Source of the DNA: Madurella fahalii
Taxonomy: Eukaryota; Ascomycota; Sordariomycetes; Sordariales
NCBI GenBank assembly: GCA_029876055.1
Contig: CM056878.1
Location: 310,001 to 374,000, forward strand
Reading direction: 5' to 3'
Length of the DNA stretch: 64,000 nucleotides
This document shows, in pieces, positions 34,232 through 45,476 of this stretch. A program made the translations under genes and the position numbers. The first letter of the stretch is position 1, and every line of letters begins with the position of its first letter. A model generated the notes under the pieces. It ran no database searches, was not told where the DNA came from, and saw only the letters and a program-made list of their open reading frames with translations.

Positions 34232-36751
34232 TCAGAGATCTAACAAGTCTACCATGTCAAGCTCAAGGTCGCCGTAATCCGTCTCTTGAGATGCCGCCCG
34301 AGCCCACATCGCTGGCGGCCCGCCAACGGCGGCATTGTGCTGGGACATCTCAGTTGTGTTCTCGCCCGGATTGCTCGGATCTGGTGCTTGTGCTTGACGC
34401 TTCCTTTCCTCTTCCGCGTGCGTCTTGCGGCTTTCGTCGATGGCCAACAATACGTCCAAGCCACAGCCGCTTGGACCGAAGAACCGGGGCTTTTCGGGGG
34501 ACACGGGCGGCCATGCCTCGACTGGCGCATCGGCTTCCTGTGGCGCTCCATCGCCTTCCGCGTAAGGGGCGGGTATTGGCCGTGGAGTCTCGAGAGCAGA
34601 GCCGTGGTTTGCAGCTGAGAGTCTTTCACCTTTTGGCTCCTGTGCTTCTCCAATGGCAACAACGTCGGGAGCACGGTTTCGTTTCCGAGGTAGGCGGTGT
34701 GTCCGGAACGGCATCGCCGCTTGTCGGCAGGTGGGCTGGGATGAAATGCGCGACGATGGTTGCGGCCGACCCTTCGTGCTCGTCATGGCATCCGAAGCGT
34801 GCGCAGTCACAGGCGCTGCTGCCAGGGGCGGAGCTGACGGGCGGGATTCTGCCAAACATCTCCAGGCTCTTTCCGGCCGTTGTTGTATAACGGGACCGTT
34901 TGCCGAACCTAACGACGTGCTGCCGGTTTTTGCGTGACTCTTGGGAGGGAAAGAAGGCCGCAGCGCACGTGTGCCGTACTGTAAATTTGGAGCCATGTTG
35001 TTGCGGCCGTTGTCTCTGAGGGCCCCTCTTCGAGCCGCTGCCGTGTCTTCCAAATCTCGAAGATCTTGAGAGGAAAGAACCAGGTCTTGAGTAGAGATGA
35101 AAGGCATCATCATCACCATAGCCGGCCTGACGGCTTCGACCGCAGGACGGGGAGGAAGGCCCATCACCGAGTTGGCATTGGCACCCTGCCCAGTCAGTGG
35201 CTTCGGTTCGGGCGCGCGTGTGGAAGCAGCTGTGGCCAGCTCGGCCATGGGTTGCTCGTCCTGTAACTCTCGCGCTTCCTGGGATGGGGTCGGCAAGATG
35301 TCGTCTATGTGTGACATGACGAAGAGTTGAGTGCTCGTAGGGAGCGACGACATAGAATCATCTTGCGGATTCTGTGGGTGGTTGGCATTCGCTGACTCGG
35401 CCGCTATGGTACGCGCAGGCGGTTGACCAAGGTCCGGCCGGAGACACTTTGGTTTCTGCGCCCCAGTGGTAGAGGAGGATACCGCACGTGGTCTGACCTG
35501 CTTGGAAGTCAGATCTCTCCCGGCGAGCTTTGAGGCATTGCCCGCAGCTCGCCGGGAGAGATCTGACGCGTGGTTTCTCTCTTGCAGGGGCCTTCGGGCA
35601 TTAGGATGCTGCGGCGCCGGCGGGCCCTTCAAAAGCGGATGTTGTTGGGGAGGAGGGATCGGGGGCCGTGTCTTGGGGAGCCCTGCTCGTCCGGGGTCGG
35701 TTATAAGCAGCCGTTTAGCTGAATCCGAACCAATATTCTCACGCCCCCCAACGCTTTGAGCCCGCGTGCCCTCACCACAGAGGCGTGTAGATGGCCGTTT
35801 TGCAGCAGCTCCCTTGGCCAAGGTGCCGTAGCTGGTGATCTTAGGAGCCGCTTCCGTAGCTGGGACTGGCGAAGGCGGCTTGGTAGGTCGCTCCCGGAGC
35901 AGCATGGCAGAATTCCCTTCCTCGGTGAGATGTTCTGCCGAAGGTATGTGTCCCCTCCGCTCCACCGCTGTCGCTCCTGCGGCTTGATTGCTGCTCCCTC
36001 CCGGAGCGGCTGAAGGGCCGTCCCGTACCGGCACATTGTCGACTTTTTGCAGGGCCCGTTGGCCGGAGCGCTGTCTCTTGCGCTGAACCAGGTGAGTCGC
36101 GCGTTCAATAGGCAATCCGTTATTCCCCTCGTCCGGCCCGGCGACGGTAGGAAGGTCGACCTTGACGTCAGCCGCATCTCCATCCCACTCTGGCTCCCTC
36201 TCCCGCTCCCTCTCCGGCTCTTCCTCCGGCCCCTCCTCCGGCCCCTCCTCCGGCCCCTCCTCCCGTTCCTTATCCCGACCACGACGGGCTGGTGACGGCG
36301 TGAAATCGTCTCGCCGAGACTCCTCGGCAACGGGCCGGAGATTGACAATTGCGCCGGCCGAGTCTCGCTTCTTGCCCAGGCCATTGCCCCTGACGAACCT
36401 CGATATCGTATCCTGGCTAGGCCGTACGTCGACGAGCGGCAGTCCCTTGCGCTTTTTTTCCTCGAGCACCTGCTGTTCCTTGGCCTTTTTCTTGTCGCGC
36501 AGGATGCGGGCTTTGTTGGCCTGTTTCTCCTTGTCGAGCTCCCGCCGGATGCGCTCCTGCTCCTCGCGCTCGATGCGCCGCTGCTCGGCCTTGGACATGC
36601 GCGGTTGGCGATTGGCCTGCCTGTAGAGTTTCTGGGCCTGCTTCGATGTCATCGGAGGCTTGCTCTGCGGTCCATTTGCCGGGCGCGACATGAGGCCCTG
36701 CAGCCCCAGCGGGTTGGGCACCAAGGTGAAGGTGTTTTGCCTCGGCGCCAT
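34232..36751 (-). CDS. Large disordered protein of unknown function
   Basis: Intronless 839-residue frame from ATG 36751. No catalytic domain recognised. A strongly charged, probably helical segment at about 35-105 (MSKAEQRRIEREEQERIRRE and onwards) leads to RKGLPLVDVRPSQDTISRFVRGNG, which looks like the best conserved motif. A middle region has EGPE repeats from a 12-bp unit. Short islands in the rest look selected: LPTSTQLFVMSHIDDILPTPSQ, FISTQDLVLSSQDLRDLED, FFGPSGCGLDVLLAIDESRK, and the acidic end DYGDLELDMVDLLDL. These hydrophobic/acidic islands in disorder could be partner-binding motifs (inference). Several basic stretches suggest nuclear location. The intact length and absence of stops in an 2.5-kb frame support coding status. 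Confidence 0.8.
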   Translation of the reverse strand: MAPRQNTFTLVPNPLGLQGLMSRPANGPQSKPPMTSKQAQKLYRQANRQPRMSKAEQRRIEREEQERIRRELDKEKQANKARILRDKKKAKEQQVLEEKKRKGLPLVDVRPSQDTISRFVRGNGLGKKRDSAGAIVNLRPVAEESRRDDFTPSPARRGRDKEREEGPEEGPEEGPEEEPEREREREPEWDGDAADVKVDLPTVAGPDEGNNGLPIERATHLVQRKRQRSGQRALQKVDNVPVRDGPSAAPGGSSNQAAGATAVERRGHIPSAEHLTEEGNSAMLLRERPTKPPSPVPATEAAPKITSYGTLAKGAAAKRPSTRLCGEGTRAQSVGGRENIGSDSAKRLLITDPGRAGLPKTRPPIPPPQQHPLLKGPPAPQHPNARRPLQERNHASDLSRRAAGNASKLAGRDLTSKQVRPRAVSSSTTGAQKPKCLRPDLGQPPARTIAAESANANHPQNPQDDSMSSLPTSTQLFVMSHIDDILPTPSQEARELQDEQPMAELATAASTRAPEPKPLTGQGANANSVMGLPPRPAVEAVRPAMVMMMPFISTQDLVLSSQDLRDLEDTAAARRGALRDNGRNNMAPNLQYGTRALRPSFPPKSHAKTGSTSLGSANGPVIQQRPERAWRCLAESRPSAPPLAAAPVTAHASDAMTSTKGRPQPSSRISSQPTCRQAAMPFRTHRLPRKRNRAPDVVAIGEAQEPKGERLSAANHGSALETPRPIPAPYAEGDGAPQEADAPVEAWPPVSPEKPRFFGPSGCGLDVLLAIDESRKTHAEEERKRQAQAPDPSNPGENTTEMSQHNAAVGGPPAMWARAASQETDYGDLELDMVDLLDL
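36228..36265 (-). repeat. 12-bp tandem repeat coding for EGPE
   Basis: About three tandem CGGCCCCTCCTC units (plus strand) within the disordered protein gene. Confidence 0.85.
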
Positions 36752-37458
36752 GACGACATTCTGGGTGATAATGGTTGTGGAGGGTGGCGTGGGTGGCGGC
36801 CTCGGTGCGGGTTGCGACGGTCGCTGTCGCTGTCGCTGTCGCTGTCGCGTCGGGTCGGGTCTGGTTTCTATCGTCGGTTACGGGGCGGGTTGGCTGGATG
36901 GAGTGCGAGACATGGGGCCGCGCCGCGTTTGGTGGGACAGAGTAGCTCTTAGGGAGGGTGATGGGCTGGGTGGGGGTGGTGGGGTCCTGTCGGGACATTC
37001 CATTCGTTACCCGTCAATATTGGATGATGCTGTGGTTTACAAAGCCCCCAGCACCGCTCTCCAACGTGCAGAGAGAGATATTTTGCCCGCTCCCCGAAAG
37101 TTCAGCACGAGATTCTTACAAACCTTTGCCAAGTATACCAATATCATATCAAGAGGCCAGAACCCGTCAATCACTAGGTCAACGCCGAGGTTTAGCAGTG
37201 GCTAGTCAACAGCCGGCGGAGCGGATAAGGTTGCCTAAGGTAAGGTACTGTACTTTAGGTACAGGAATAAGTTGGTTCACATCGTGGCTTGTTTTTACAA
37301 TTTGTTTACATGTTTTGACGTTTTGCTTCTGCCATGTCGGTTTTACGATATTAAGAGAACATTGTACATACAGTCTACCCGCTCACCTTGAACAGTTCGG
37401 TAGACGGATGTCTCCCTAGTCGTCCTTTGCGGTTACCACTCGGGCGAGACCTCTTGCT
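36752..37458. other. Intergenic region
   Basis: Promoter of the disordered protein gene and 3' flank of the pseudokinase. Includes (GTCGCT)n at about 36825-36849 and a GTACTGTAC motif at 37245-37253. No gene supported. Confidence 0.5.
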
Positions 37459-39347
37459 CTATTTGAGGCGGAACCGGCGAACGTTACGCATGCCGAAGAA
37501 CTTATGCTCGGCGATTTCGTCTAGTGGTGCCCGCTCCTCGGGCAGCCACCGGAATATCTTTTGATAGAGATCAAAGAGCTGGTTCGCATCCGTCTCGGTC
37601 ATTGGGTGGTAGAGATAAAAATCGTCTTGAGGCGCACGGGAAATGGCCCAATCAGGGTAAGAGGGCAGCCGATCCGGATTGCTGACGGCCTGTTCGGCCA
37701 TGTCGTCCACGTATTCCGGTGTCCTGTGCTTCATCAGGTGTCCTATATAGCGCAGGTTGTCTAGCAAGAAGTTGGCGTCGGCTTCGCCATCTTTTCGGGC
37801 TAGTATGTAGAATCCGTACTCGTAGTGGAGGGCGGCCAGCTCCATCCAATCCTCCTTGCCATCGTCGAGGCATACTTCTCCTTCCTCGTTGCACCAGCGC
37901 TTGAGTGTCCTGCTATGGCGGCCTGAATTGGGAGTACCGTCGCTGCCGTCGTTGAACATATCTCCGAATCCCTTGGATCTGTAGCCCTTGGGGTGGCGGC
38001 AGTGCGTGAACATCTTGCGGAAGCGGCTTTGGATGGCGTTGTCGCGGAGCCCTCCGCTTTCCTCGCTGAACCAGCGCCTAAACGTAGCTCTGTAGGTGCT
38101 TGGAACGGGCCCTATAATTGCTTCGATACACAGGATACGCTCGAACCCGCAGCATGTATTCCACCGCGACTATGCATGGGGGTAAAGGGTAACCAGCCGT
38201 GAAATACTTCCCCAATGGCGCAGCCTAAGGCCCAAATGTCGGCCTGGAAACCCAGGGACTGATGTTGCTCGAAGATATCTTCTGGTGCCGCGTACCGAAA
38301 CGGGATACCCTTGCGCCTGCCAATTGGAGGTTGCGTGACATGGTATGAGCTGTTAAAGTGGATGATGGCGACCTCGGCCAAGCAGATGCCTGAGCCGTAT
38401 CTAATTCTTTTAGCCTCGACAAGAAAAGGGGGGACTCTAGGCCTAAGTTCCGATTCGGTCCCAGATTCCGCTTTAGCTCCAGATTTCGATTCAGCTCCAG
38501 AGTCCCATTCGGATCCAGAGTCCCATTCGGTTATGAGTACCGATCCAGAGTCCGATTCAGATTCCGATCCGGATTCCGATCCAGACCCCGCTGCCGGCCG
38601 GATGCGGATGAGCGTGGGTTTCCCGATAACCTTCTCCAAATCCTCTTCACTCCATTCGTCAACCCCGTCAGCGAGCCGGGAGAGGGCGTGTTCGGTCCGG
38701 AAGTCGCCATGACAAAGACCATGCGAGTGCATCACCTCCAACGCCTTGACTAACTGGAAACAAACGTCTTTTAGCAGTTCCGGTATGTGTCCAAAGATGG
38801 GGGATATACCGCAGATGGATGGGCCGAGAAGAGGCAGCACGAAGCAGAGATGGCGTCCGTTAGGCCCGTCGATCCAGAAGTGCTCGAGGGGTAGCTGAAG
38901 GTGATCTGCCGCAAGCACTTGTCGGTCCATGCCACTGAAGAGCTCGAGCGCTTTGAGCTCTGCGCAATCGGCCGTCGATGAGCCAGCCGTCTTAATCTTA
39001 ACCGCGCGCCACTTGCCGGAAAGCTTGTCATGGCATAACCAAATCTTCGAGGATCCGCAGTCGGCGAGTTTATTTGACACGCGGAACCGGCCGCCATCGC
39101 CGAGGAGATCCCCCAGCATGACGGGGTGGTGACCGCCGGGCCCGTACTCACTGATGATGTCGACCAGGCTGCTTCTGTCAGTTAGGTTTCTGACCTTCAC
39201 GGATTTCCCTATGGCGTCTATAAATACCTCTTCAACGTCTTCCTCATCCGTTTCCCACCAAGCAGGAAATTTGGCGGCAACAGCCGCATACTCCTCAGAG
39301 TAAGAGTCTTCAGACTCAGGTAGAGAAACCGACGCCGTGTATTCCAT
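37459..39347 (-). pseudogene. SRPK-like pseudokinase gene with interrupted reading frame
   Basis: Two kinase-like segments lie in different frames: 38112-39347 (411 codons from ATG 39347) and, open after a TAG at about 38167, the segment ending at 37459. The first has the N-lobe (Lys117 in RAVKIK), a catalytic-loop equivalent CHGDFRTEH (Asp215 kept, Lys replaced by Arg217, Asn by His220), a Ser/Glu/Asp repeat insert, HFN at 330-332 in place of DFG, an intact RYAAPED and DIWALGCAIGE. The second supplies the C-lobe: FERILCIEAIIGPVPSTYR to LPEERAPLDEIAEHKFF. Missing DFG and Asn argue against normal kinase activity. The only intron that would join the frames is 38 nt (GTATTT...CATAG), shorter than any other here, so a frameshift (real or sequencing error) between about 38100 and 38210 is likelier. 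Confidence 0.7.
38447..38590 (-). repeat. Imperfect repeat coding for Ser/Gly/Glu/Asp-rich insert
   Basis: Degenerate hexamer-based repeats (TCCAGA, TTCGAT types on the plus strand) inserted in the pseudokinase between the catalytic-loop and DFG-equivalent regions. Confidence 0.75.
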
Positions 39348-40397
39348 GCTTGTTGTGTATTATTCACAGTTCCTCGTCGGTTGGTAGAGTCCTTGAGTTT
39401 CTGTGCGCTACGACGCTACGACTCTGCGAGCTGCAAATGCAATCGCTGCTCTTGGGGTTCTTTTGTACTGATTGCCCACATCAGGGATGGTTTTTTTTTA
39501 TTCGACTCTCGACCCCTCTTCGGCAGTACAGATTATGAACAATTTGAGGAACAGGGGGTCTGGTCGAGTTTCTTTATGACCTGATTACAAAACAAAGAAG
39601 AAAGAATAGGGCCAAGTAATACAAGGCCGTAGCACAATTTGGGGCCAGCCTTGTCATTCCGATCGCAAAGACACACCCACAGATCGCTTGACCATAGGGA
39701 TATTTGCATTGCTCAATAGAATTCTAACCGCTTAGGCATTCACAGGGCATGGCGTGGAGATACCCGGCAGGACAAGGAGCGTTCTCAGCTATAACTCGCC
39801 AGGAAAGGCATTACTCACTCGAGCCTACCGTAAAAGGCGCCCGGACATGTTCAAGACGCTATCATTGATAGAGACACAATGTATTAAAGAATATAGTATA
39901 AGAAAAAAATAAGAGAAAGGGAACGCGGAGAGAAGAGACACATGATACAGACAGAGAGAAGGAGACAGAGTTGAAACCCCCAGCTACTTCTATCGAGTCA
40001 ACTTTCTTTAATGGGCATCTTCTTTCCAACTTCTTTGCAAATGGACTGCTGACACGGCCCCGAGAGATTCAACTTGGTTCTGATGCAGACGGCCAGTTGG
40101 CCAAAAGTGAATGGCCCTCACGTTTCCCTGTATGCCACCCGACAGATGTAGGGACTTGAGGTGGGAACAGAGAGGGTTCTGTAAGCCATGCACTGCAGGT
40201 GAAGTGACAGCTGACCTGTTCCCTAAACTGTTCTCCCATAAATCCACCCTCCAAACTATTGTAACGACCACATTCTTCCTGCGCTGGCTGAGTTACGTTC
40301 TCTGGCGATTTGGGGTTTTCCAGCTGTTTAACTTAGGATTCCAGAACCGAATAGGTGGCTGCACTCGTGACATTTCTCTTCCATCCAAGCGCCGAAG
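39348..40397. other. Intergenic region
   Basis: Divergent space between the pseudokinase (-) and the small unknown gene (+); presumably both promoters. Purine-rich around 39895-39970. Nothing else recognised. Confidence 0.5.
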
Positions 40398-41033
40398 ATG
40401 GCACCGTTTAAGCGCGGAATGATTCTGACGGGCCCAGGGAAATGGCTACTCCCCAAGCCAGCCCAGTCCGGCCACAGCCACGGCCAGCAGGACCCAAGTC
40501 CGTCCCTGGCCAAACACGTCTTCGACGAAGTTGGTAGCGGTACACGGGACGACCCTACGGTCGCCTGGCTCTTTGATCCAGGCACCCTTCGCAAATCTAG
40601 GATCCTTGCCAACTTTGACGATGACACGAAGCGAGAACATGTTGAGATTACCAGGGAGGTTGCCAGAAGCTATGGCTTCAACTGTGTCATTATCAGAAAA
40701 GAGGCTCATGATGAGCAGTATGAGCCAGTCGGAGAAGACGAAAAAATACAAAAAGGAAGAAAAGGAAGAAAAGAAAAAATAGGAAAAAAAGAAAACAGAG
40801 AAACGATCCCAGCCGATCTCCACATGACCGTCTTCATGGGACCTAACACTCATAGAGCATGGGTAGGCGGTCACATCTATGTGGTAGCGGCCGAGGAGCC
40901 CGACGGCAGGACCGCCATACGGCAGATGGATAATCCGGCCAACCAGCGCTGTATCGTCCTCGAGGGACTGGAGAAGGTGTCCGAAGAATTCTGGTTCGAG
41001 CGGAATGCTTGGTTGAAAGGAGATGGATCTTGA
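40398..41033 (+). CDS. Small protein of unknown function
   Basis: An ORF of 211 residues from ATG 40398. I do not recognise a family. Non-random features: DDPTVAWLFDPGTLRKSRILANFDDDTKREH, YGFNCVIIRKE, and after a Lys-rich segment DLHMTVFMGPNTHRAWVGGHIYVVAAEEPDG, which reads like a compact alpha/beta domain. The Lys/Glu-rich segment between them (about residues 112-137) is encoded by A-rich DNA and may be an 81-nt stop-free intron, 40718-40798 (CA-GTATGA...AAACAG-A), whose removal keeps the frame and brings HDEQ next to ETIPADLH. The acceptor lacks pyrimidines, so I leave this open. No signal peptide or membrane helix. Confidence 0.6.
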   Translation: MAPFKRGMILTGPGKWLLPKPAQSGHSHGQQDPSPSLAKHVFDEVGSGTRDDPTVAWLFDPGTLRKSRILANFDDDTKREHVEITREVARSYGFNCVIIRKEAHDEQYEPVGEDEKIQKGRKGRKEKIGKKENRETIPADLHMTVFMGPNTHRAWVGGHIYVVAAEEPDGRTAIRQMDNPANQRCIVLEGLEKVSEEFWFERNAWLKGDGS

Positions 41034-43331
41034 GCGGCCCTGTCTAAATGCGCTATCTTTTGGAAGCAGACTGGCAAAACTGGGCATCAGGGAGGTTCCA
41101 GCCAGTGACGTGAGATCCTCCCGGAGGACTGTACCACGGAAACAATGCTTACCAACACACTGCGACCGTACAGTTTATTCCGGACCATCATCATCACAGC
41201 AAAAATATATCCCGGCTCCGAGGCCCAAAAGAGACGACCACCACCGGTATCTCCCCACCCCCCACCCCACATCCTCTTTCCCATCCGGTTTTATTTTGTT
41301 TATAATTTTATTTATTTTATTTTATTTTATTTTGCTCAGCCTTCAGAGCAAACGGAGGACGATTTTGGTTGAACTCGGGAACCTAAGAGCACTTCGAAGC
41401 ACTAGCGGGGGTTAACCGTAGGCAAGGAGGACGGGAATCTGCTAGGAGTCGAGGAACGCACTGGCATAGGATTGGAATATCAGCAGGCGCCGTCGTGGAT
41501 GCGGAGGGGTGGTTTGGAGTGAGAAGGGAAGATGAAGGGCCGAGTTTGCTTACAAGTACTAGTAACACTACCGAAAGGTAGGCTCTCGGATTACTGTACG
41601 GTAGGAACTGTACAAATTCGGAATCAGAACCTAGCTCGGCGCATCTTTGCATGGTGTCGTCGGGGTGGCTAGGGTCCTACTTGGTGGGCTTAGCCTAGTT
41701 TGTGAAATGCCAACAACAACTTTTCGTGCCAGACCTTAAGTTGTCTGTCCGTCCGTGAGCGCATGGGTCCACTCTTTGACCATCACCCGGATCATCATTA
41801 ACTAAGAAACAGAAAACGGGGATGCGGTGGAGGAAGAGTAAGAAGAGAGGAGGCTGCCGCGTCGCACAAGGTCGGCGCAAAAAGGTCCTTATAACCAAAG
41901 AAACAGTCCATTTGCTCAGTTCCTCAGATTTGATCAGGGAAAGTGGGTTTATATAAGGCCAGCCTTAGCGTCTCATCATAGTTAGTCTCTTATAGAGCCG
42001 TGCATACAAAGATTGTATACAAAGATTCCTCAGGGAGCTCTGAATCACACTGGCGATGCAGTTTGAATACCTTAATGACGCACAAAGAGTGAATGGGAGG
42101 TAGGCGACGGCAAACCAACCGACTCTACCTACCATGGCCTCATCTCTACTGCAATGCTTCTGATAGCCCTCGGGTTACTCCGGTATCCCGTGGTAGGAGG
42201 CAATGGTACGGACAGGTATGGTAGTCATCCAAGCCGCGCAGTCCGGCATCTCCTGGAACTGAACGTGGCGTCTCCGTTCGCGGAAATTCTTTGAGACCTT
42301 CGAAATCATATGCTAGTTGGCTGAGCAGCTCTGTAAATGCCAAGGTTTGTTCTCATTGACGTTCGAGTTGGGCCAAACTTGGTGACAAGTTGACCTCCCT
42401 TCCGTCCCTCCACCCAGTGTAAGTGTTTGGACCCCAGGGCTCTTGCTTATTCCAAACTTGGACTGGTGTATTTTATCGCCATAGAAACACAAAGCGTTAT
42501 GAGTCAAGGCTTGGCCGCTGGGAATCATGGTGCGGCTTAGACAACCCGGGATACGGTACGTCAGACTGGTTGTCTCGCCATCAGCCCCAAGGGTCAGGCA
42601 ATGCACTGCACAGTACGGGGATTCTGAACGACGGATGAAGAGCGGGGGTTGGAACGATGCCCGGGAAAGTGGACCCTCAAAAATGTATGCTTGGCAATAT
42701 GCACGCAAGGGACACGAGTGAGGGGGGATCGAACTGCCCGCACCGGATACTCGACGTTCGGGAGAGGGGAAGCTGGACGTTGTACGGAGAGGGCAGTCAT
42801 TCGGGGACTAGTTACAACATGTCCGACGTGCCCTGGCCTACCTCAAGAAATTGTTCTAGATAAAAGACCACGTAAGGTAATCAAGGTGCGCAGCGGGAGA
42901 CTTAGGCGAACTTAGTACCCCAGCAGCCCGCCGTAGAGGTCCGGTCGTGTTTGACTGGCTGTAGTATACGGTATTTGTACAGTACGGCTGGCTTGACGGC
43001 GAAATCCGGTCGCTGGCGGGCTCCCTTGGATCGATCTAGTCGGATAGTGGGGGCAAACTAAGGTATGCGTGCAATGGCGGGGCACCAGTCTGGCAAAATT
43101 ACCTAGGTAGGTACTGCGGTAAGAAAATTGGCCGCTTGATGAAGGTAACATCATTTGCTCCCTAGGGCTGCGTTTCCATTCCGCCCCCACGGGAAACAAA
43201 CTAAAGGAAAAAAATAAAATAAAAATAAATTAATTCTTCTAAGCGTTTGCTCCCTCAGCCCGTGAGTCGGATGCTACAAACGAAATCCACAAGTCTAAAG
43301 ACCGGCGTCCAGCAGAAGAAGAAAAAGGCTA
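41034..43331. other. Gene-poor region
   Basis: No gene supported. ORFs of up to about 130 codons have no domains. Includes TTTTA/TTTAT runs at 41288-41335 and scattered GTAC motifs (41593, 42606, 42977). The end is the presumed promoter of the monooxygenase gene. Confidence 0.45.
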
Positions 43332-44890
43332 ATGATCCTCATCGTAGGCGCCGGAGTCAGCGGCCTCCTTCTCGCCCAATACCTGCGCAAGACCGGAGTG
43401 CGTTTTCGAATCTTTGAGCGAGACACCGACTTGGCAAGCCGCGACCTCGGCTGGGGCCTGACACTGCATTGGTCGCTCCCCGCACTACGGTCTCTCCTGC
43501 CCGAGCATCTGGTTCTGCGTCTTCCCGAGGCCTATGTTGACAGGGCTGCCGTAGAGGAGGGGAGAGCCTCTACGTTCCCGTTTTTCGACCTCAGCACCGC
43601 TGAGCTGAAGGCTTCGACGCCCGCCGCCACGGAATCGCAGAGAATCCGAGTTACCCGTGCTGGATTCAGACGTCTCCTGGCGGCCGGCCTGGATATTCAG
43701 GCAGGTAACTATCCTCGTTGGAAACACCCAAGGTTCCTGACCCCCCGGGGCCGCTGACCGGTCATTTTGCATTCTCCAGTGGGGCAAGGCGGCCAAAAGC
43801 TTTGTGACTACCCAGGACGGATCTGTTACGGTCCATTTCGAGGATGGCTCTTCGTACGACGGCAGCCTGGTGGTGGCCTGCGATGGCGCGAGCTCTCGCA
43901 TACGGGGCTTGCTGTTCCCAGACCTTCCCAAGTACCAGATACCTGTCCGGCTGATGGGCGTCAAAGTCGAATGCACCCCGGATGAGATTGGGCCTCTTCG
44001 GAAACTCGACCCCTATTTCCTCCAGGGCACTGCTTCCGAGAACGATTTGTTTGTTTATTTTAGCAGTGAGCCCTCCTCAGCACCCTACTTACCCAAGGTG
44101 AATTATCTTGTATCCATCAGCGGGGCTGACTAAGTACCACCACAGTCCTCGACGCCCCCGGCAACACGCCCCAAGGCAACAACGGTACTAGTAATTACAC
44201 CTGCCAGATGGTCGTCTCGTGGCCCATCCGTGACGGCTTTTTCAACCAGAACTCGCCGACCGTCTTCCCGGACACCGACGAGGGCCGCATCGAGCTGATC
44301 AAGAAGTTTGCGAGGACGTGGGCTGAGCCATTCCGGTCGTTAGCTCAGAGCATTCGCACCGACACCAAAGTGAAATGCCTTGAGCTGTCCGACTGGCCGC
44401 CCCCCAAGGGCTTGCACACCACCGGCCATGTGGCCTTGGTCGGCGATGCATTGCACCCGATGGCAATGTGTAAGTTTTACCAAAACCCCACTCCCCAGAT
44501 GGGGCCTTGATCAGGGCCGGGGTGAGCGCATCACTGTTGGAACGACGTGACACTGAGGAGAGGGGTGAAAAAAAAAACCCCACCTTTACAGATCGAGGCG
44601 AGGGCGCCAACCACGCTATTGTTGACGTACTCGACTTTGTGGAGCTCGTCATGCCCCGGCTGCTCGCCGAGGGCGCGGACAAGGCTGGCGCGGCGGCGGC
44701 GGACCTGCGAGCCGCGCTGGACCGGTACGAGGACCGGGTCGTGGCGCGAACCCGCCCGGCCGTCCTAGCATCGCGGCAGGCGTGCATCGACGCCCATCAG
44801 TGGAGCCGGATCAACGAGAAGAGCCCGCTCCTGAGCAGGCGTCTCATGAACCTCGTGTTTGATGAGAGCGACATGACTATGCCAAGCTAG
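43332..44890 (+). CDS. FAD-dependent monooxygenase (aromatic-ring hydroxylase-like)
   Basis: Four exons: 43332-43700, 43780-44065, 44146-44469, 44592-44890; 425 residues. Class A flavoprotein monooxygenase fold: GAGVSG (6-11) Rossmann motif with Glu/Arg in RIFERD, the DG motif in VVACDGASSR (158-159), and the GD motif VGDALHPM (318-319) followed by RGEGANHAIVDVLDF. Members use NAD(P)H and O2 to hydroxylate or oxidise small molecules; substrate is unknown. Intron 1 (43701-43779) must be a GC-AG intron: only CAG|GCAGGT gives phase 0 to match WGKAAK, while the nearby GT donor shifts the frame. Introns 2 and 3 are 80 and 122 nt; the last ends in TTTACAG. Faces a seven-helix membrane protein gene tail to tail. 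No targeting signal seen, so probably cytosolic. Confidence 0.9.
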
Positions 44891-45476
44891 GTTCGGGCCG
44901 GGTTGCATGGATGAATTTAAGCTTCTGGCCTGGCATGTGGAGTGAGATGGGGACCGAGTGCCGCGTCGGAGAAGTGGGTGGAGGGAGAATTCAGAGGCAA
45001 GAGAAGAGGAAGGGTTTTTTTTTTTTTTTTTTTTTTTAACCCGTCTTTCCTTCTTTCTTCTTTTCTCTCGCTGTAGAAAAGGCCGAACGTAATAAGAGAA
45101 AATCCCCGCTCCAATCCCACAGCATCAACATCACGCCACATTTTGTTGAGCCAAGAATCGTCTAGTACGCTGATTTGTACTTACGAACTATTCAGGCTTC
45201 TTGAGAAAATGGCGTTGAATTACATTTTCCCTACGTACTGAGTCACTTGTAAATGAGCCGCAATAATGCCGTATATCTCGTGGTATCAATGGTATATTTA
45301 TCTCCCTGGTATCCGGTCCCGAGATCAAGCAAGCAACCCCGCCGCTGGTCAATAGCTAAGTGAAACCCCCAAAAAAATCCATACCTTGCGCCACCGTCTT
45401 GTCTCGACACAATAAACAAACCGCTCAATAATGACACTGTGGTGGAGCGTGGGCGTCTGTTCCACACGTGGGCGCC
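44891..45476. other. Convergent intergenic region with T23
   Basis: 3' flanks of the monooxygenase (+) and rhodopsin-like gene (-). Holds a T23 run at 45015-45037. No gene. Confidence 0.55.

Noticed and set aside
38167..38204. 38-nt intron to join the two pseudokinase frames
   Set aside because: Shorter than every supported intron here (55 nt or more) and no clear branch site; a frameshift is simpler.
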